Source: Engraulis encrasicolus (taxonomy: Eukaryota; Chordata; Actinopteri; Clupeiformes; Engraulidae). Taken from it: a DNA stretch of 64,000 bases. The notes beneath the pieces were generated by a model that was not told the origin of the DNA, ran no database searches, and saw only the letters and a list, made by a program, of their open reading frames with translations. Of this stretch, positions 1 to 10,098 are shown piece by piece. Within the stretch, counting starts at the first letter, position 1, and every line of letters starts with the position of its first letter. The DNA lies in NCBI RefSeq assembly GCF_034702125.1, contig NC_085876.1, positions 5,186,864 to 5,250,863 on the forward strand, read 5' to 3'. The position numbers and the translations under genes were made by a program.

Positions 1-328
1 AATAACATTGATATTACATGGCTTCAACTTTGCAATGTCATACTACTAGTGTTGTTATTACAACTGTAAGAGTACTTTTACTTCTACTTTACAATTCTCT
101 GGCACTCAGCTATCGGTCCCTACTGTTGGCCTTTAGCTCAGTTGTGTATAGTACCTGTGCCTCCCATTCCAAACTGACGCGCCTGAAATGGAAAGTCACG
201 AGCCCTAAGTGGCAGACTGGGCGTTTGAGTTACACATGTGAGTGCTCAATTCTGCTATCCTCCCTTCATTCCTCCATTATTTCCTCCACGGGAGGAGGGG
301 CAACGACTGGAGGATGGATACTGAGATC
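1..328. other. Left edge, no gene recognised
   Basis: The first 330 bases hold only short open frames without recognisable domains or exon-like boundaries. The stretch could be 3' flank, intron or decayed repeat. I see no supported feature in it. Confidence 0.3.
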
Positions 329-755
329 ATAGACGTAGAACATTAGACGCCCCCCTTTTTCACAGCAATCCTGGTAGCCATTACTTGGAGGAAGACCTGA
401 GAAATGTAAATGAATGGTGAAGGGGTCTGTCAAAAAATGGCCTGAGATTTTCATCATCACACTATACAGGGACAATAGTTGAAGTCTGTTGCTAAATATC
501 TACATAATTAGACTGATTTTAAAATGTATTTTATCAACTCGTGACTTGGATATTAAGTCTGACATTTCAAATCTGGCCCTTGATTAATGTGTCACTTCAT
601 ATTCACAGTTTTAGTCCATTTTTTGACATCATTCTCCCATTGATTTGCATCATTCTACACTACCTATTACTACATAAGATGGAGGCTGCACTTTCCGTTT
701 TCCAGTGCTGTCGCAAATTGCAGCGTCACCTCTAGTCTAATATTCTATGTCTATC
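329..755. mobile_element. Decayed hAT-like element (same family as 29265-31695)
   Basis: Base by base this stretch follows both ends of the element at 29265-31695: a CATAGACGTAGAA-type left end, a C-rich core near 350, then a body that matches 31340-31690 (ATACAGGGACAATAGTTGAAG, TTTCAAATCTGG, TTTTTTGACA). The right end, CTCTAGTCTAATATTCTATG, is the inverted counterpart of the left end. Both ends have many substitutions, so this is an old copy. A TGAGAT motif on each side may be what remains of the target duplication. Confidence 0.55.
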
Positions 756-1202
756 ATTGAGATATTTACTTTGTCTGCAGTGGCCATGTGGTATAGAGAC
801 CCTTTGGGGCCCATACTGAGCTGGGCAGTGCCTACATCATACTGTACTGTACTTCCACTCCACAATGTTGTTGTGCCAATGTGATCCTCTTTGTTTCTCT
901 CAACGTAACACAAAGGTTACACAAATGTTGTGGGAATGTTGTTTTCATGTGTTAGTTTCTGTCAACACATTACGCAAATGTTGTGTTAAGGTTTTTTTCC
1001 CTGCAGGTTTTGTCAGCTATAACACTGTTGTGCTATTTTTTCCTGTAGTTTATTTCTGTCAACATTACGATTATGCAATGTTGTGTGAATGGGATCCTAG
1101 TTGCATTGTTTCAGTGTTGCGTGAATATGACCCAATTTCCTGTTTTTTTATTTGCTGGTTTGTTTGTTTGTTTGTTTGTTTGTTTGTTTGTTTTTGTGAC
1201 AG

Positions 1203-1258
1203 CACCTGCTGAGCGCTTGTGCCAGACATGTGTGAGACAGTTTGGACGTACCATGTGA
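1203..1258 (+). CDS. Possible terminal coding exon of an upstream gene
   Basis: A strong acceptor is visible: a TTTG-rich pyrimidine tract ending in GTGACAG at 1202. After it one frame encodes PAERLCQTCVRQFGRTM and stops with TGA at 1256-1258. An AATAAA follows 130 bases later, as in a short 3' UTR. The peptide has a CxxC pair but I do not recognise it, and the upstream exon would lie outside or far to the left. The adjacent (TTTG)n could produce the acceptor by chance, so this is a weak call. Confidence 0.2.
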
Positions 1259-1387
1259 CAAAAAATTCCTGGTTAGCTATCTATTCCCCAAACTAGGCTA
1301 TCGGTGTCTTGATTTTTTTGTGATTTTTATTTGTTTTGTATCATGATAATGATGATATTTCCTAATTTATTGTCATTTTAACACTCC

Positions 1388-1393
1388 AATAAA
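1388..1393 (+). terminator. Candidate polyadenylation signal
   Basis: AATAAA followed within 25 bases by a TGTTTT downstream element. It would serve the possible terminal exon at 1203-1258. Confidence 0.35.
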
Positions 1394-1478
1394 ATGAACT
1401 CCTGTTTTACAAGAGCCGGCCTCTCTCTTCGCCCTGTCCTCCTGTGTGTAGTGTAGTCAGAGATGCTCTCTCTGAGAC

Positions 1479-2489
1479 CAGTGTTGTACCTGAACTGGTT
1501 CAATGATCTATAGTTCATGAACTAGTTCATAATTTGGGCGAACTTGAAGTGAACGCTCACTGTGTAGGCCTACTGCATGGTGAACAAACTACTATGAACT
1601 AGTTCATTCTGGTGCCTGTGAACGAACTGCATGTGCCTTTGTTTAATAGGGTGCCACATTTCCTAAGTGTTTAGGTGAAACCCCAGCCAAATACATTTCA
1701 AAAGAGACCCAATAATATAAAATGACATCTTACAAAGTTTCCACACCCATCCTAAAAGCCTTTTACTCCTCAGCAGTGGAGAGCATCTTAACAGGGTCCA
1801 TCATCACCTGGTACGGAAATGCCACTGTGCGTGAACAGAAAGAACTACAAAGGATAGTGCGCTCTGCTGAGCGCTGTATTCGTCAACCTCTGCCAGCCGC
1901 GAAAGACATCTATACAAAGAGAGTGTTATCTAGGGCCCATAACATTGTCAAAGACCAATCAAGCCCAGGATATGGATTATTCAAAAAACAGATCTGGAAG
2001 GCGACTGCTGTCACAGAGCTAGAACTGAGAGACTGCGAAAGAGCTTTTTTCCTCATGCCATTTGTTTAGTGAATTCCTCTTAATTAATTTGATTGAACAA
2101 ACACACACCTTTTATTTTTATTTTATTTCTTCTTCACCCTTCTTCTGCACACTTGTTTTGCACTGGCTATGCATTTCATTACAAGTGACACAAAAGTGTC
2201 TCTATGTACATGACAAATGAATATCCTTGAATCCTAGAATCCTTGAACACATATATGTTCACTGTTTGACAAAAAAGGAATGTCTCTGTCTGTGGTTTTA
2301 TATAGGCTTTGTCAATGATATTGAACAATATACCTGTAGCTCGCAATCTGTTGCATAAAATAACTATGTCTAGTTCATTTTTTGAAACTATGAACAATAA
2401 TGAACTTTGAACAAATTGGTTCATTTTGAAATGCGTGAACTTAACTTTGAACTAGTTCTTCCTGTAGAAAATGAACTTTCCCAACACTG
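1479..2489. mobile_element. Non-autonomous hAT element interrupted by an L2 fragment
   Basis: The left end CAGTGTTGTACCTGAACT and the inverted right end CAACACTG (2482-2489) bound a region full of GAACTAGTTC motifs. The flanks are an 8-bp near-direct repeat, TCTGAGAC (1471-1478) and GCTGAGAC (2490-2497), 7 of 8 matching, as expected for hAT insertion. The interior is occupied by a LINE fragment, so the original element was about 450 bp. Confidence 0.7.
1690..2255 (+). pseudogene. L2-clade LINE, 3' fragment
   Basis: The frame 1722-2069 encodes 115 residues typical of the region after the reverse transcriptase domain of fish L2 elements: a segment like YSSAVESILTGSIITWYGN, then KELQRIVRSAERCI, then a block ending in RAFFLMPF. 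It is followed by a 3' tail with the TGTACATGACAAATGAATAT pattern and short repeats of AATCCTTGA, the usual L2 tail. The endonuclease and RT core are absent, so this is a 5'-truncated dead copy. It sits inside the hAT element 1479-2489. Confidence 0.75.
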
Positions 2490-2497
2490 GCTGAGAC

Positions 2498-3071
2498 CAT
2501 CTCTGGTGTAGTGTAGTTCAAGGCCTAGGCCTACTGATGGAGGTGGTGCTACATGTTTAGGATTTAGCGCCATCGCGTGGCTATATTAATTTAGGACAGG
2601 TTATCTTTCTCTATCAACCCGAAATGAGGGCGTTATGAAAAAGCGATATGTAATTGACTATGTGCTATTGATCCACAAACGCCAGGATAAGTTTAATGCC
2701 ATGTTTTGTTTGTTTGTTCTCGTCAAGCTGTGGAAAGTGTAAACACAAGCCTAAGTAACAGTCCACCCGCGAAAACAGTCATGACGTCCTGTTTGTCCCT
2801 CAAAGGCTACCTTCCGCAATGGAAGCTAACTCTGGAAGCTAACCACAACTAGCAGGTGCTGTCAGGACAACAACAAAGTAGTGGAGCAAAAACCATCGTG
2901 TTGTTTTTATCACACGCTGGCATGATCTTCATTTTCTTTGCCCGTTAACTTATTGAAACTGACAAACGGCTGTACAGGCGTCAGAACAAGGTGACGTTAT
3001 TTTTTTTATTTTCCCTGGCCTGGCTGTATCTGCGCTTTTGCTTGAGAAACTGGACCAGTTGATCTGGAAGT
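2498..3071 (+). promoter_or_regulatory. pex11b: pex11b upstream region and 5' UTR
   Basis: This is the only stretch between the hAT/L2 insertion and the pex11b start codon, so it should hold the promoter and 5' UTR. It contains CpG sites near 2766-2790 and no clear TATA box at a fixed distance. The transcription start cannot be located by eye. The start codon context at 3069-3075 (A at -3, G at +4) is favourable. Confidence 0.35.
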
Positions 3072-3889
3072 ATGGAGACTTGGGTCCGATTTAATTCTCA
3101 AAGCAATGCCAAAGAACGACTGTGCAGGTAACAGACCGCATACGCACAACCCATTTGTTATACAAAACCCGTCTTTTGTAATAGATAAACTTTCCCCCTG
3201 TCCTCTATAACTTTCAGTTAGCTCCATCTAGTGTATTGTAGCTAAGTGCAGGGTCATCCCTCAAACTGACCGCGCAACTAGCGACATGCACTGTGTAGCC
3301 TACTGTCAAGCTCTATCATTTTGGTATTCAATATGGCAATTGATTTGACGTTGTCTCCCGTAAACCGTAGGGTATACAAGTCAGTGCAAACCTATGAATG
3401 ACGTAGGACACTCACTTCTACTACTTGTAACTGACCACCACTTGGTAGCAATGTTGGCGCCGACAGTGCATACCTACGTAGACTACTGTACATTTGGGTG
3501 ATGAGCGAGACTCGGTCTCACTGGAGGTTGCTGCTGTGTTTTCCCGTAGGGCTGCCCAGTATGCATGCACCCTCCTCGGCTACACCCTGCAGAAGGGAGG
3601 CGCTGGTGGCGACCTGCTCAAGACGGTCAAACAGCTGGAGTCTCACATGAGCCTCACACGGAAACGTAAGTACAGAACACACTGTAGTGTACAGTGTAGA
3701 GCTAGAGATACTTTATTGATACGCATGATATAAATGTGTCCGGCTGCAAATGCATGGTTTTTTTTTCTAGGAGGATGAATAGTTACTTTTGTGGAGCCAA
3801 TGTGCAGTGGACTGTTTGTGTTTCTGTGTCATTATCACAGCCTTTGTTGTTTGCGGAGTTAGCTGCATCTATCAAGGGCATATCATACC

Positions 3890-3965
<76 letters not shown>

Positions 3966-5633
3966 TGAGTGAGTGACAGAGAGAGTGGTGATGATGATGG
4001 TCTGTCTGTCTTCTGTCTCATGTCTCATCTCTCTGATGTGTGTGTGTGTGTGTGTGTGCACGCGCGTTTGTGTTCCTCAGTCATGTGCCTGGGTAACTCG
4101 GCCAAGGATGTCACCTGTGTAATGATGACGATGATTGTGTCTGTGATGATGATGCTGTGTGTGTGTCTGTGTGTTCCTTTTGTCAGAAATGTTCTAAGCT
4201 ATGAGATAGCCGTCTCTCATTGGCTCCCATTATAGCCCCGTTGGCGCACGCAGCCAAGTAAAAGATGAATGGGAGCCTATTGGGCTAAATGGCTCAGCAG
4301 GGATTTGTGACGATTCTGTTCTCTGGTTTGTAAAGATGTGTGCACATTCTGTACCTTATCATGGAAGTTGTATTAGAAGTGAAGTTAAAGGTTCCTGACA
4401 TGGCTTTGTTCTCCCAAAGACGTGTTAGTTTTGCCCTGCAACACGCTAGCATCCGGCTAATACCTGCTGGCTGAGGAATCTCTGCGACTATTCACGACCA
4501 GAGCTGACGAGAGACGTACTCTGACTGATCCTCCTAGCGGTCACACACCTCAACCCCCACCACCGTCCAACATGTTAATTGAAGGTGCCCAAATTCTTAA
4601 GGATGAGCGCAGTCATTTCCTTTACCCCATGTACACATGCCGCTTTTCCACCACCTTAAATGCAATAAATAACAGGTGTCCGCAACAATCCTAACATAAC
4701 TTTAAACACATCGACATCTGAAGTCAGACTTAAAACTACAAAACAAATGGCGTATGCCGTAAAGTCGATTGTCACGTGTTATGTCATTGCTATAGTTGAA
4801 ATAAGGGTCATTTTCACGAATCTAACACTTGACAAGATGCAAACGTGTCGGCAAATGCTTTCACTTACTCATATCTATCGAACGCGACTTCATTGTTTCC
4901 AGGGAAAAAATCACACGGGCAGATAGTTCTAAGAGAAGCGTACAGCCCCATTGGCACCCATTCATTATTTACTTGGCTGCGATAACATAGCTGCAGTGCC
5001 ACTCCTGGCCACACCAGCTAGTTGTCGTTCTTGTACAAGATTCCATTTTCTTTGCTTTTGTGATGTGCCTGGGTAACTCTGTGGAGGCAGCTAAGTGGGC
5101 AGTTCATTCACATGTCTGATGATGGTGTGTGTGAAAGTGCGCCTGTGTGTGCGCTTGCTCGTGCATTCATCAGTGATGGAAGTAGTTAACAGGGTGGTGG
5201 TTAGTCTGCCCAACGATGATACAATACAATACAACATGTATTTATATAGCGCAGTATCACTACTATGAAGTTGAATTCAAAGCGCTTTCAAATACAAATT
5301 CCCACGTTCACACGCCAGCTCTGTACCGGGGTTCACGTGAGAGTGCACACACATGTATTCACGCACAATACACAAAGACAATAATAAAAGTCATTAATGG
5401 AAATGATCACATAGCACATGGCCTAATTTCATAGCATCAAGACCAAGCCTACTAGCGCAGGAAGACGAGTTCTAGTTCTACTTACAGTATGAAATGATGC
5501 TCTCTGTTTTCTTCATGGCGTCTAACCGTGTCATGGTCTTGTGTGCGTGTGTGTGTTTTGTTCCTCAGTCATGCATCTGGGTAACTTGGTGTAGGCAGCT
5601 GAGCAGGTGGTTCACCTGTCTGATGATGATGAT

Positions 5634-5730
<97 letters not shown>

Positions 5731-6716
5731 CCTCAGTCATGCGTCTGGGTAACTCTGCGGAGGCGGTGGAGGCGGCTAAGCGGGCGGTTCACCTGTCTGA
5801 CAGCGTGCTGCGTCTCTGCATCACCGTCTCCCACCTCAACAGAGCCATGTACTTTGCCTGCGATAACGTGCTCTGGGCCGGCAAGACTGGACTCATACGC
5901 TCCCTAGACCAGGACAAGTGGAGCCAGAGAGCCTACAGGTAAGCGGAGAGTGTGTGTGTGTGTGTGTGCATATGTGTGTGTGTGTGTGTGTACCTGCGTG
6001 TGCACGTCACAATAACGTGCTCTGGGAAAAACTGGGCAGAGGGTATTCATGTAAGAGGGGGAAAGAGAGAGCTACACTGTATATATATGACATACTCGGC
6101 TGTCAAGACACTACTGCGCTCTTGAGAGTGTCTCTTGTCTTTTCTGTCCCTCTGTCTCTCCTTCTATCTTCTATTCTCTCATTCTCTCCTTCCGTCTGTG
6201 TCTCTGTCTCTCTCTTTCTCTCTATCTCTCTCTCTCTCTCTCTCCGTCCTTAGGTACTATCTGTTCGCCCTGATCCTGAACCTGACGCGTGACGTGTATG
6301 AGATCGGCCTCCTGATGGAGCGCGAGTCCCGCTGCTACTACGGCTCGGCCAAGGCCTCTCTCTCCGGCACGCCCGTCTCCGCCACCACCCCGGACAACAA
6401 TGGCGACCTCTCCGTGACGACCTCCGCCTCCACCCCCTCGTCCCCCTCTCCCCCTCTCCTGCTGCCCGTGGTGCCCCCCTCCCTGCCCGTGCTCTCGGTG
6501 CGCCTGCGCAAACAGCTCCACCTGCTGGTGGCGGTGCTGCGTAACAACCCCCCGCTGCTACTGGACCTGATGAAGAACACCTGTGACATCTTCATCCCCC
6601 TTGACCGGCTGGGACTCTACCGCACGGGTAACGGCTTCGTGGGGGCGTGCGGCCTGGCCTCCTCGGTGTTGGGAATACTCACCATCCTGCACCCGTGGCT
6701 CAAACTGAAACCCTGA
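3072..6716 (+). CDS. pex11b: Peroxisomal membrane protein 11B (PEX11 beta)
   Basis: Four coding exons with GT-AG borders join in frame: 3072-3127, 3550-3665, 5737-5938, 6254-6716 (837 bases, 278 residues; human PEX11B has 259). The protein starts [19 protein letters not shown] and continues with family blocks [35 protein letters not shown] and [11 protein letters not shown]. It ends in LHPWLKLKP, matching the lysine-proline tail of the beta form rather than PEX11G. PEX11 proteins insert amphipathic helices in the peroxisome membrane, elongate it and help recruit fission factors. Residues about 155-205 are a Ser/Thr/Pro/Gly linker, longer than in mammals. Hydrophobic C-terminal segment about 255-272. 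Intron 2 holds decayed copies of exon 3 and a (TG)46 tract against its acceptor. The exon 3 join is C|TC, encoding L-M-R-L-G-N. Confidence 0.95.
3891..3966. repeat. (GT)n followed by (GA)n microsatellite, pex11b intron 2
   Basis: About 31 GT units pass directly into a GAGAGA run. A further shorter TG tract follows at about 4036-4058. Confidence 0.9.
4073..4135 (+). pseudogene. Decayed partial copy A of pex11b exon 3
   Basis: TTCCTCAG followed by TCATGTGCCTGGGTAACTCG matches the true exon 3 start (5729-5756) with few changes, including the acceptor. If spliced it would keep the frame (L-M-C-L-G-N-S). After about 40 bases it loses similarity and runs into GATGATG/TG repeats. No downstream donor equivalent to the real one is present. 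Confidence 0.75.
4185..5060 (-). repeat. Unclassified 870-bp interspersed repeat, copy 1
   Basis: The reverse complement of this stretch aligns from end to end with 31826-32700 and with the pieces of 25995-28766. Shared landmarks include ATTGAAGGTGCCCAAATTCT, GGTGTCCGCAACAATCCTAA and CCAGGAGTGGCACTGCAG (opposite strand). No coding capacity or terminal inverted repeats were recognised. It lies in pex11b intron 2 between exon-copy A and exon-copy B. Confidence 0.8.
5060..5126 (+). pseudogene. Decayed partial copy B of pex11b exon 3
   Basis: GTGCCTGGGTAACTCTGTGG and then AGGCAGCTAAGTGGGCAGTT follow exon 3 positions 5742-5787 closely. The acceptor is lost here (TTTTGTGATG in its place). Similarity ends at CATGTCTGATGATGG, at the same internal point as copy C. 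It is fused to the end of the 870-bp repeat. Confidence 0.75.
5216..5440 (+). repeat. Dispersed fish repeat with TTTATATAGCGC / CAAAGCGCTTT motifs
   Basis: Starts with ATACAATACAATACAAC, then TATTTATATAGCGC and, about 50 bases on, TTCAAAGCGCTTTC. This motif pair is common in fish interspersed repeats; I cannot name the family. Confidence 0.4.
5541..5636 (+). pseudogene. Decayed partial copy C of pex11b exon 3
   Basis: TG-rich tract, then TTCCTCAGTCATGCATCTGG at 5561-5580, then GTAACTTGGTGTAGGCAGCT. This is the best of the three copies: acceptor, splice phase and about 60 bases of exon 3 survive. Use of this acceptor would meet an in-frame TAG at codon 9. The copy ends in GATGATGATGATGAT and leads straight into the (TG)46 tract of the real exon. 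Confidence 0.85.
5637..5728 (+). repeat. (TG)46 tract abutting the pex11b exon 3 acceptor
   Basis: Ninety-two bases of uninterrupted TG end only 8 bases before the exon 3 acceptor (TTCCTCAG, 5729-5736). In the transcript this is a (UG)46 run in the place of the polypyrimidine tract. UG repeats are known binding sites of TDP-43 and CELF proteins. Confidence 0.95.
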
Positions 6717-6814
6717 AAGAGTGTGTGTGTGTCTGTGCATACACGTGTGTGTGTAGCATGCGGTCTGGCATACTCAATGCTGAGTATATTACCAAGGCTC
6801 AAACTCAAACCCTG

Positions 6815-6856
<42 letters not shown>

Positions 6857-7257
6857 TGTGTGTGTGTGCGTGTGCGCCTGCGTGTGCATGTGCGTGTGTC
6901 AAGCTTGCAGTCTGGCATCCTCAGTGCTGGGTATACTCACCAAGGCTCAAACTCAAATCCTGCTGTGACAGGAGATAAAGTTAAGTGAAGAGAAAAGAGG
7001 AGGTTGGAGTGAAATTAGGTGTGTGTGTGCGTGCGAGCGTGCGTGCGTGTGTGTATGTGATCCTTCAAAGATTCTAAGGAGTGATGTCATGTTTTGGGGG
7101 AAGTATGGGGATGTGGCAAAAAAGTAAAGGAGGAGAGAGGAAGAATGGAGAGGAGAGGAGTAAAATGAGGACTGTGTACATGTGTGCGTGTGTTCAGTTT
7201 TTGACTATGGGAGAGAAGAGGGTTGAAGTGGTAGGAGTGCAGTAGTAGGTCAAATTA

Positions 7258-7351
<94 letters not shown>

Positions 7352-7429
7352 GTCCTCATATGACTCCCCTCACTTGAGCTTTTAACTCAGCAGCAGCTTA
7401 CCACTCCACTTTCCCTTGGTCTCTGGAGT

Positions 7430-7462
<33 letters not shown>

Positions 7463-8002
7463 GTAATGGGGACCCAATTCTGGCCCTTGTCTTCCATGGC
7501 CCGAGACAACTGACCCCTTTGCCTCCCCATCTTGCCCATAATTTCCCTGCTGGCCTGTAAGACTGACAAATTGACTGACTTGATATGCTTTTACAATCAC
7601 CAGGCACAACTTCACATTAAGAAGCGCTTCCCAACCTTGTAACCATGACTAAAATAATACAGAGAGAGAAATGTGTGTGATGGACTGATCTGTGTAACAG
7701 TTGGTTTAATTGCTCGGAACGTTTTGCCTCGTTTTATTGTTATTTTTTTCTTCTTTTACAGTAATTGTGTTTTTTTTCTCCTGAATTCATATCTGTTAAA
7801 TAGTAGTGAATGTTGATTTTGCCGTTTTGACGTGATCTTTTTTTGTTTAGTTTTTTTGTATGCCTTTTTCTTTTGTTTGTTGGTATGGTTGTGATTGGCA
7901 GTGGCCGAGAGAGCCAATGAGTGGATTGAGAGCCAGTAAGTGCTTCCCCGTCCTATGGCAGCCATTTTGAATAGCTTGAGAGAATGTACAGTAACAGTGA
8001 GC
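6717..8002 (+). other. pex11b 3' UTR and flank, microsatellite-rich
   Basis: After the TGA the sequence repeats an AGGCTCAAACTCAAA-type segment twice (about 6798 and 6942) that resembles the end of the coding region (GGCTCAAACTGAAACCCTGA, 6697). It is split by TG and GA runs. A (GT)45 run occupies 7260-7350 and a shorter CA run 7431-7460. No AATAAA is visible near the stop codon, so the 3' end of the transcript is not placed. Confidence 0.4.
7260..7350. repeat. (GT)n microsatellite
   Basis: About 45 uninterrupted GT units. Confidence 0.95.
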
Positions 8003-8471
8003 TTAAAGGACCAGTGTGTGATTTTCCTTAGTAGTTTATTTCCAGAATTTATGCTGCTCATTCACAAACTTCTTTTTCATGAAAACTTACTTCTGACACC
8101 AATTTCTGTCTATTCACCATGACTTGAAATATAACAAAAAGAAGGGGGAAAGTGTTTTGGTTATGTTTGCGATCATGAATAGGGCCAGCCACCTACAAAG
8201 TAATTGATGAACACTGTGTTTAAGCCTGCTCCTAGCTCCAGTTCATTATGATTTGGATGTGTGCCCTTTCCATGCATCAGATGGATCTTCTGCATGTACA
8301 TTTTCCATATGGAATAAGCGGTCATACTTTCTTTTACTTCAAAGCTGGTCAGACTGGTAAATATGAATGTTTATGTAGTATTTAGTTTTCATGAAAAAGA
8401 TAACATTTGCGAATGAGCAGTATAATGTTCGGAAATAAGCTACTAAAATTGCACACTAGGCGAGACATTTA
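8003..8471. mobile_element. MITE with TTAAAGGACCAGTGTGTGAT ends
   Basis: The left end TTAAAGGACCAGTGTGTGAT pairs with the inverted right end near 8445-8471 (GCACACTAGGCGAGACATTTAA). The body shares TTTATTTCCAGAATT, CATTCACAAA and TTTTTCATGAA with 39627-39993 and 52046-52335, so this is one of three family members in the window. No coding capacity. Confidence 0.65.
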
Positions 8472-9002
8472 AGATGGGGCTGATTGAGGGGTGGTGTGGG
8501 TTTTAGTGGGAATTATTGAGTGAGAATGACAGTGAATTATAACGAGAAACACACAGTGCCAGTCAGAGGGAGTTAGTGCAGGGCTGGCCATCTGGCTGGT
8601 CATCTGGCATATAGGGTGTTTTCCTGGTGGGCCGAAAGTCCCCAGTGGGCTGATGCAGTTGTTTTGTTTGTTTTTTTTGTTTGTTTGTTTTGCTTTCTTA
8701 GAGACTGACCCACAGTTTAATGTGGGGCGTCCCATTGGTCCATCTTTAATACAGACTGTGGACTGAGCTAATCGTGATGTAGTAGAAAAGCAAGGTGGTG
8801 AGAGGAGCTGGTCTATGTAAAAAATGCCCAGTTTGTTTTAGAGCCCAGTCTAGCCCGGAGCACATTGAGTGTGTGAATGAATGGGAACATGGTGAGCCCA
8901 GAGAGAACACAAACTGTCTACACTGTGATAAGAATGAGACAGTAAAGATAAGAATGGTTATATATTTTGTATTGATATCTACATTTAAATATTGATCTTG
9001 GC

Positions 9003-9307
9003 CAGGGATAGGCAACTGGAGGCTCGGGGCCTGCCTCTTCAATCAACGCTCAACGATCAATAGATAAAATGGTAATTTAAAAAAAAATAAGGACCAGATT
9101 TTTTCAAAATGACTACTGAATCAATTTGTAACAATACTGTTTGCCAATAGAGTACACTGCTATTCCTTCCAAACAATATGGGCAGTCACTGAGCTACCAA
9201 ATGCTCCTCAAACTCAGCGAGTTGCATTCAGATCCATGGTCATGTGGCCCTCTGATGGTGGCAATGAAAAAAGTGTCCCTCCTCAACATAAAAGTTGCCC
9301 ATCCCTG
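9003..9307. mobile_element. Short non-autonomous hAT element
   Basis: Left end CAGGGATAGGCAACTGG, right end AGTTGCCCATCCCTG. Flanks ATCTTGGC (8995-9002) and ATCTTGTC (9308-9315) form an 8-bp target duplication with one change. 305 bp, no coding capacity. Confidence 0.8.
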
Positions 9308-9565
9308 ATCTTGTCTACGGTATATTTTGGGCCTGTATAATGGAATGTGCCTGTGCGCTGTGAGAACATTTTAGAAAACGGACTAAACAGACTTTTAGCC
9401 AGTCTTATTGGCTTGTTTTATTGTATTTTATCTTATTGATTGAGCTGGTTTAAAATGTATTTGTTTGTATTGTCTGTGATCAGCAGAGGTGGTGCTTGCA
9501 TGTTGGCACTTAAATGGTTTCTCTGTTTGAGGGAGCTATAATTACAGCGATTGAAATTCACTGAA

Positions 9566-9694
9566 GAAGAGAAACACCATGCATTTAACTTTCTTATGTT
9601 ACACAGACGTGTTTCAACACACTGAGGAAGGTAGAACGCCGAAATGTGTCTGTGTAATAAAAGAAAGTCAAATGCATGGTGCTACCTTCTCTTT
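9566..9694. repeat. Imperfect palindrome / MITE
   Basis: GAGAAACACCATGCATTTAA (left) is inverted at 9668-9692 (AAATGCATGGTGCTACCTTCTC), and ACACAGACG is inverted as TGTCTGTGT. The centre holds AACACACTGAGGAAGGTAGA. Probably a fold-back MITE. Confidence 0.5.
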
Positions 9695-10098
9695 TCAGTT
9701 ATATAATAATTTGGTCAGCACCCTAAAAAGAAGAAAAATCTGTTTGGGTGAAGCCTGCTCCAACCTTTATGAACAGCAACTGAAATTCACAAATCAACTG
9801 TGCTGATGAGAAATCATTAGTTATACTTAACTATGTGCTCTTCTAATCTAGTGCAATGATTTGCATCTCTGTAAAACGAATCAGTGCCGAAGACATGAAA
9901 TGTGGCTGGGGAGCTTGTGTAAATTGTTACAATGAATAACAGTACTGATATGAAATTATAAAATAGTCCACTGTGTCTTTATTGGATCTAATTGAACTGT
10001 TTACAGCTGTGGAGATGAGATGTGTGTTGCGTACGTCAAGGATAAAATCAATGGCATGTTCATTCTGCAACCATTCAGCAAGAATCAGGAGTATAGTC

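Noticed and set aside
5494..5942. Open frames with long Val-Cys runs across the TG tract
   Set aside because: They are translations of the (TG)n microsatellite; only the part from 5737 to 5938 is coding, as pex11b exon 3.
6222..6595. Minus-strand frames opposite pex11b exon 4
   Set aside because: Shadows of the GC-rich, Pro/Ser-coding exon; no domain and no splice signals.
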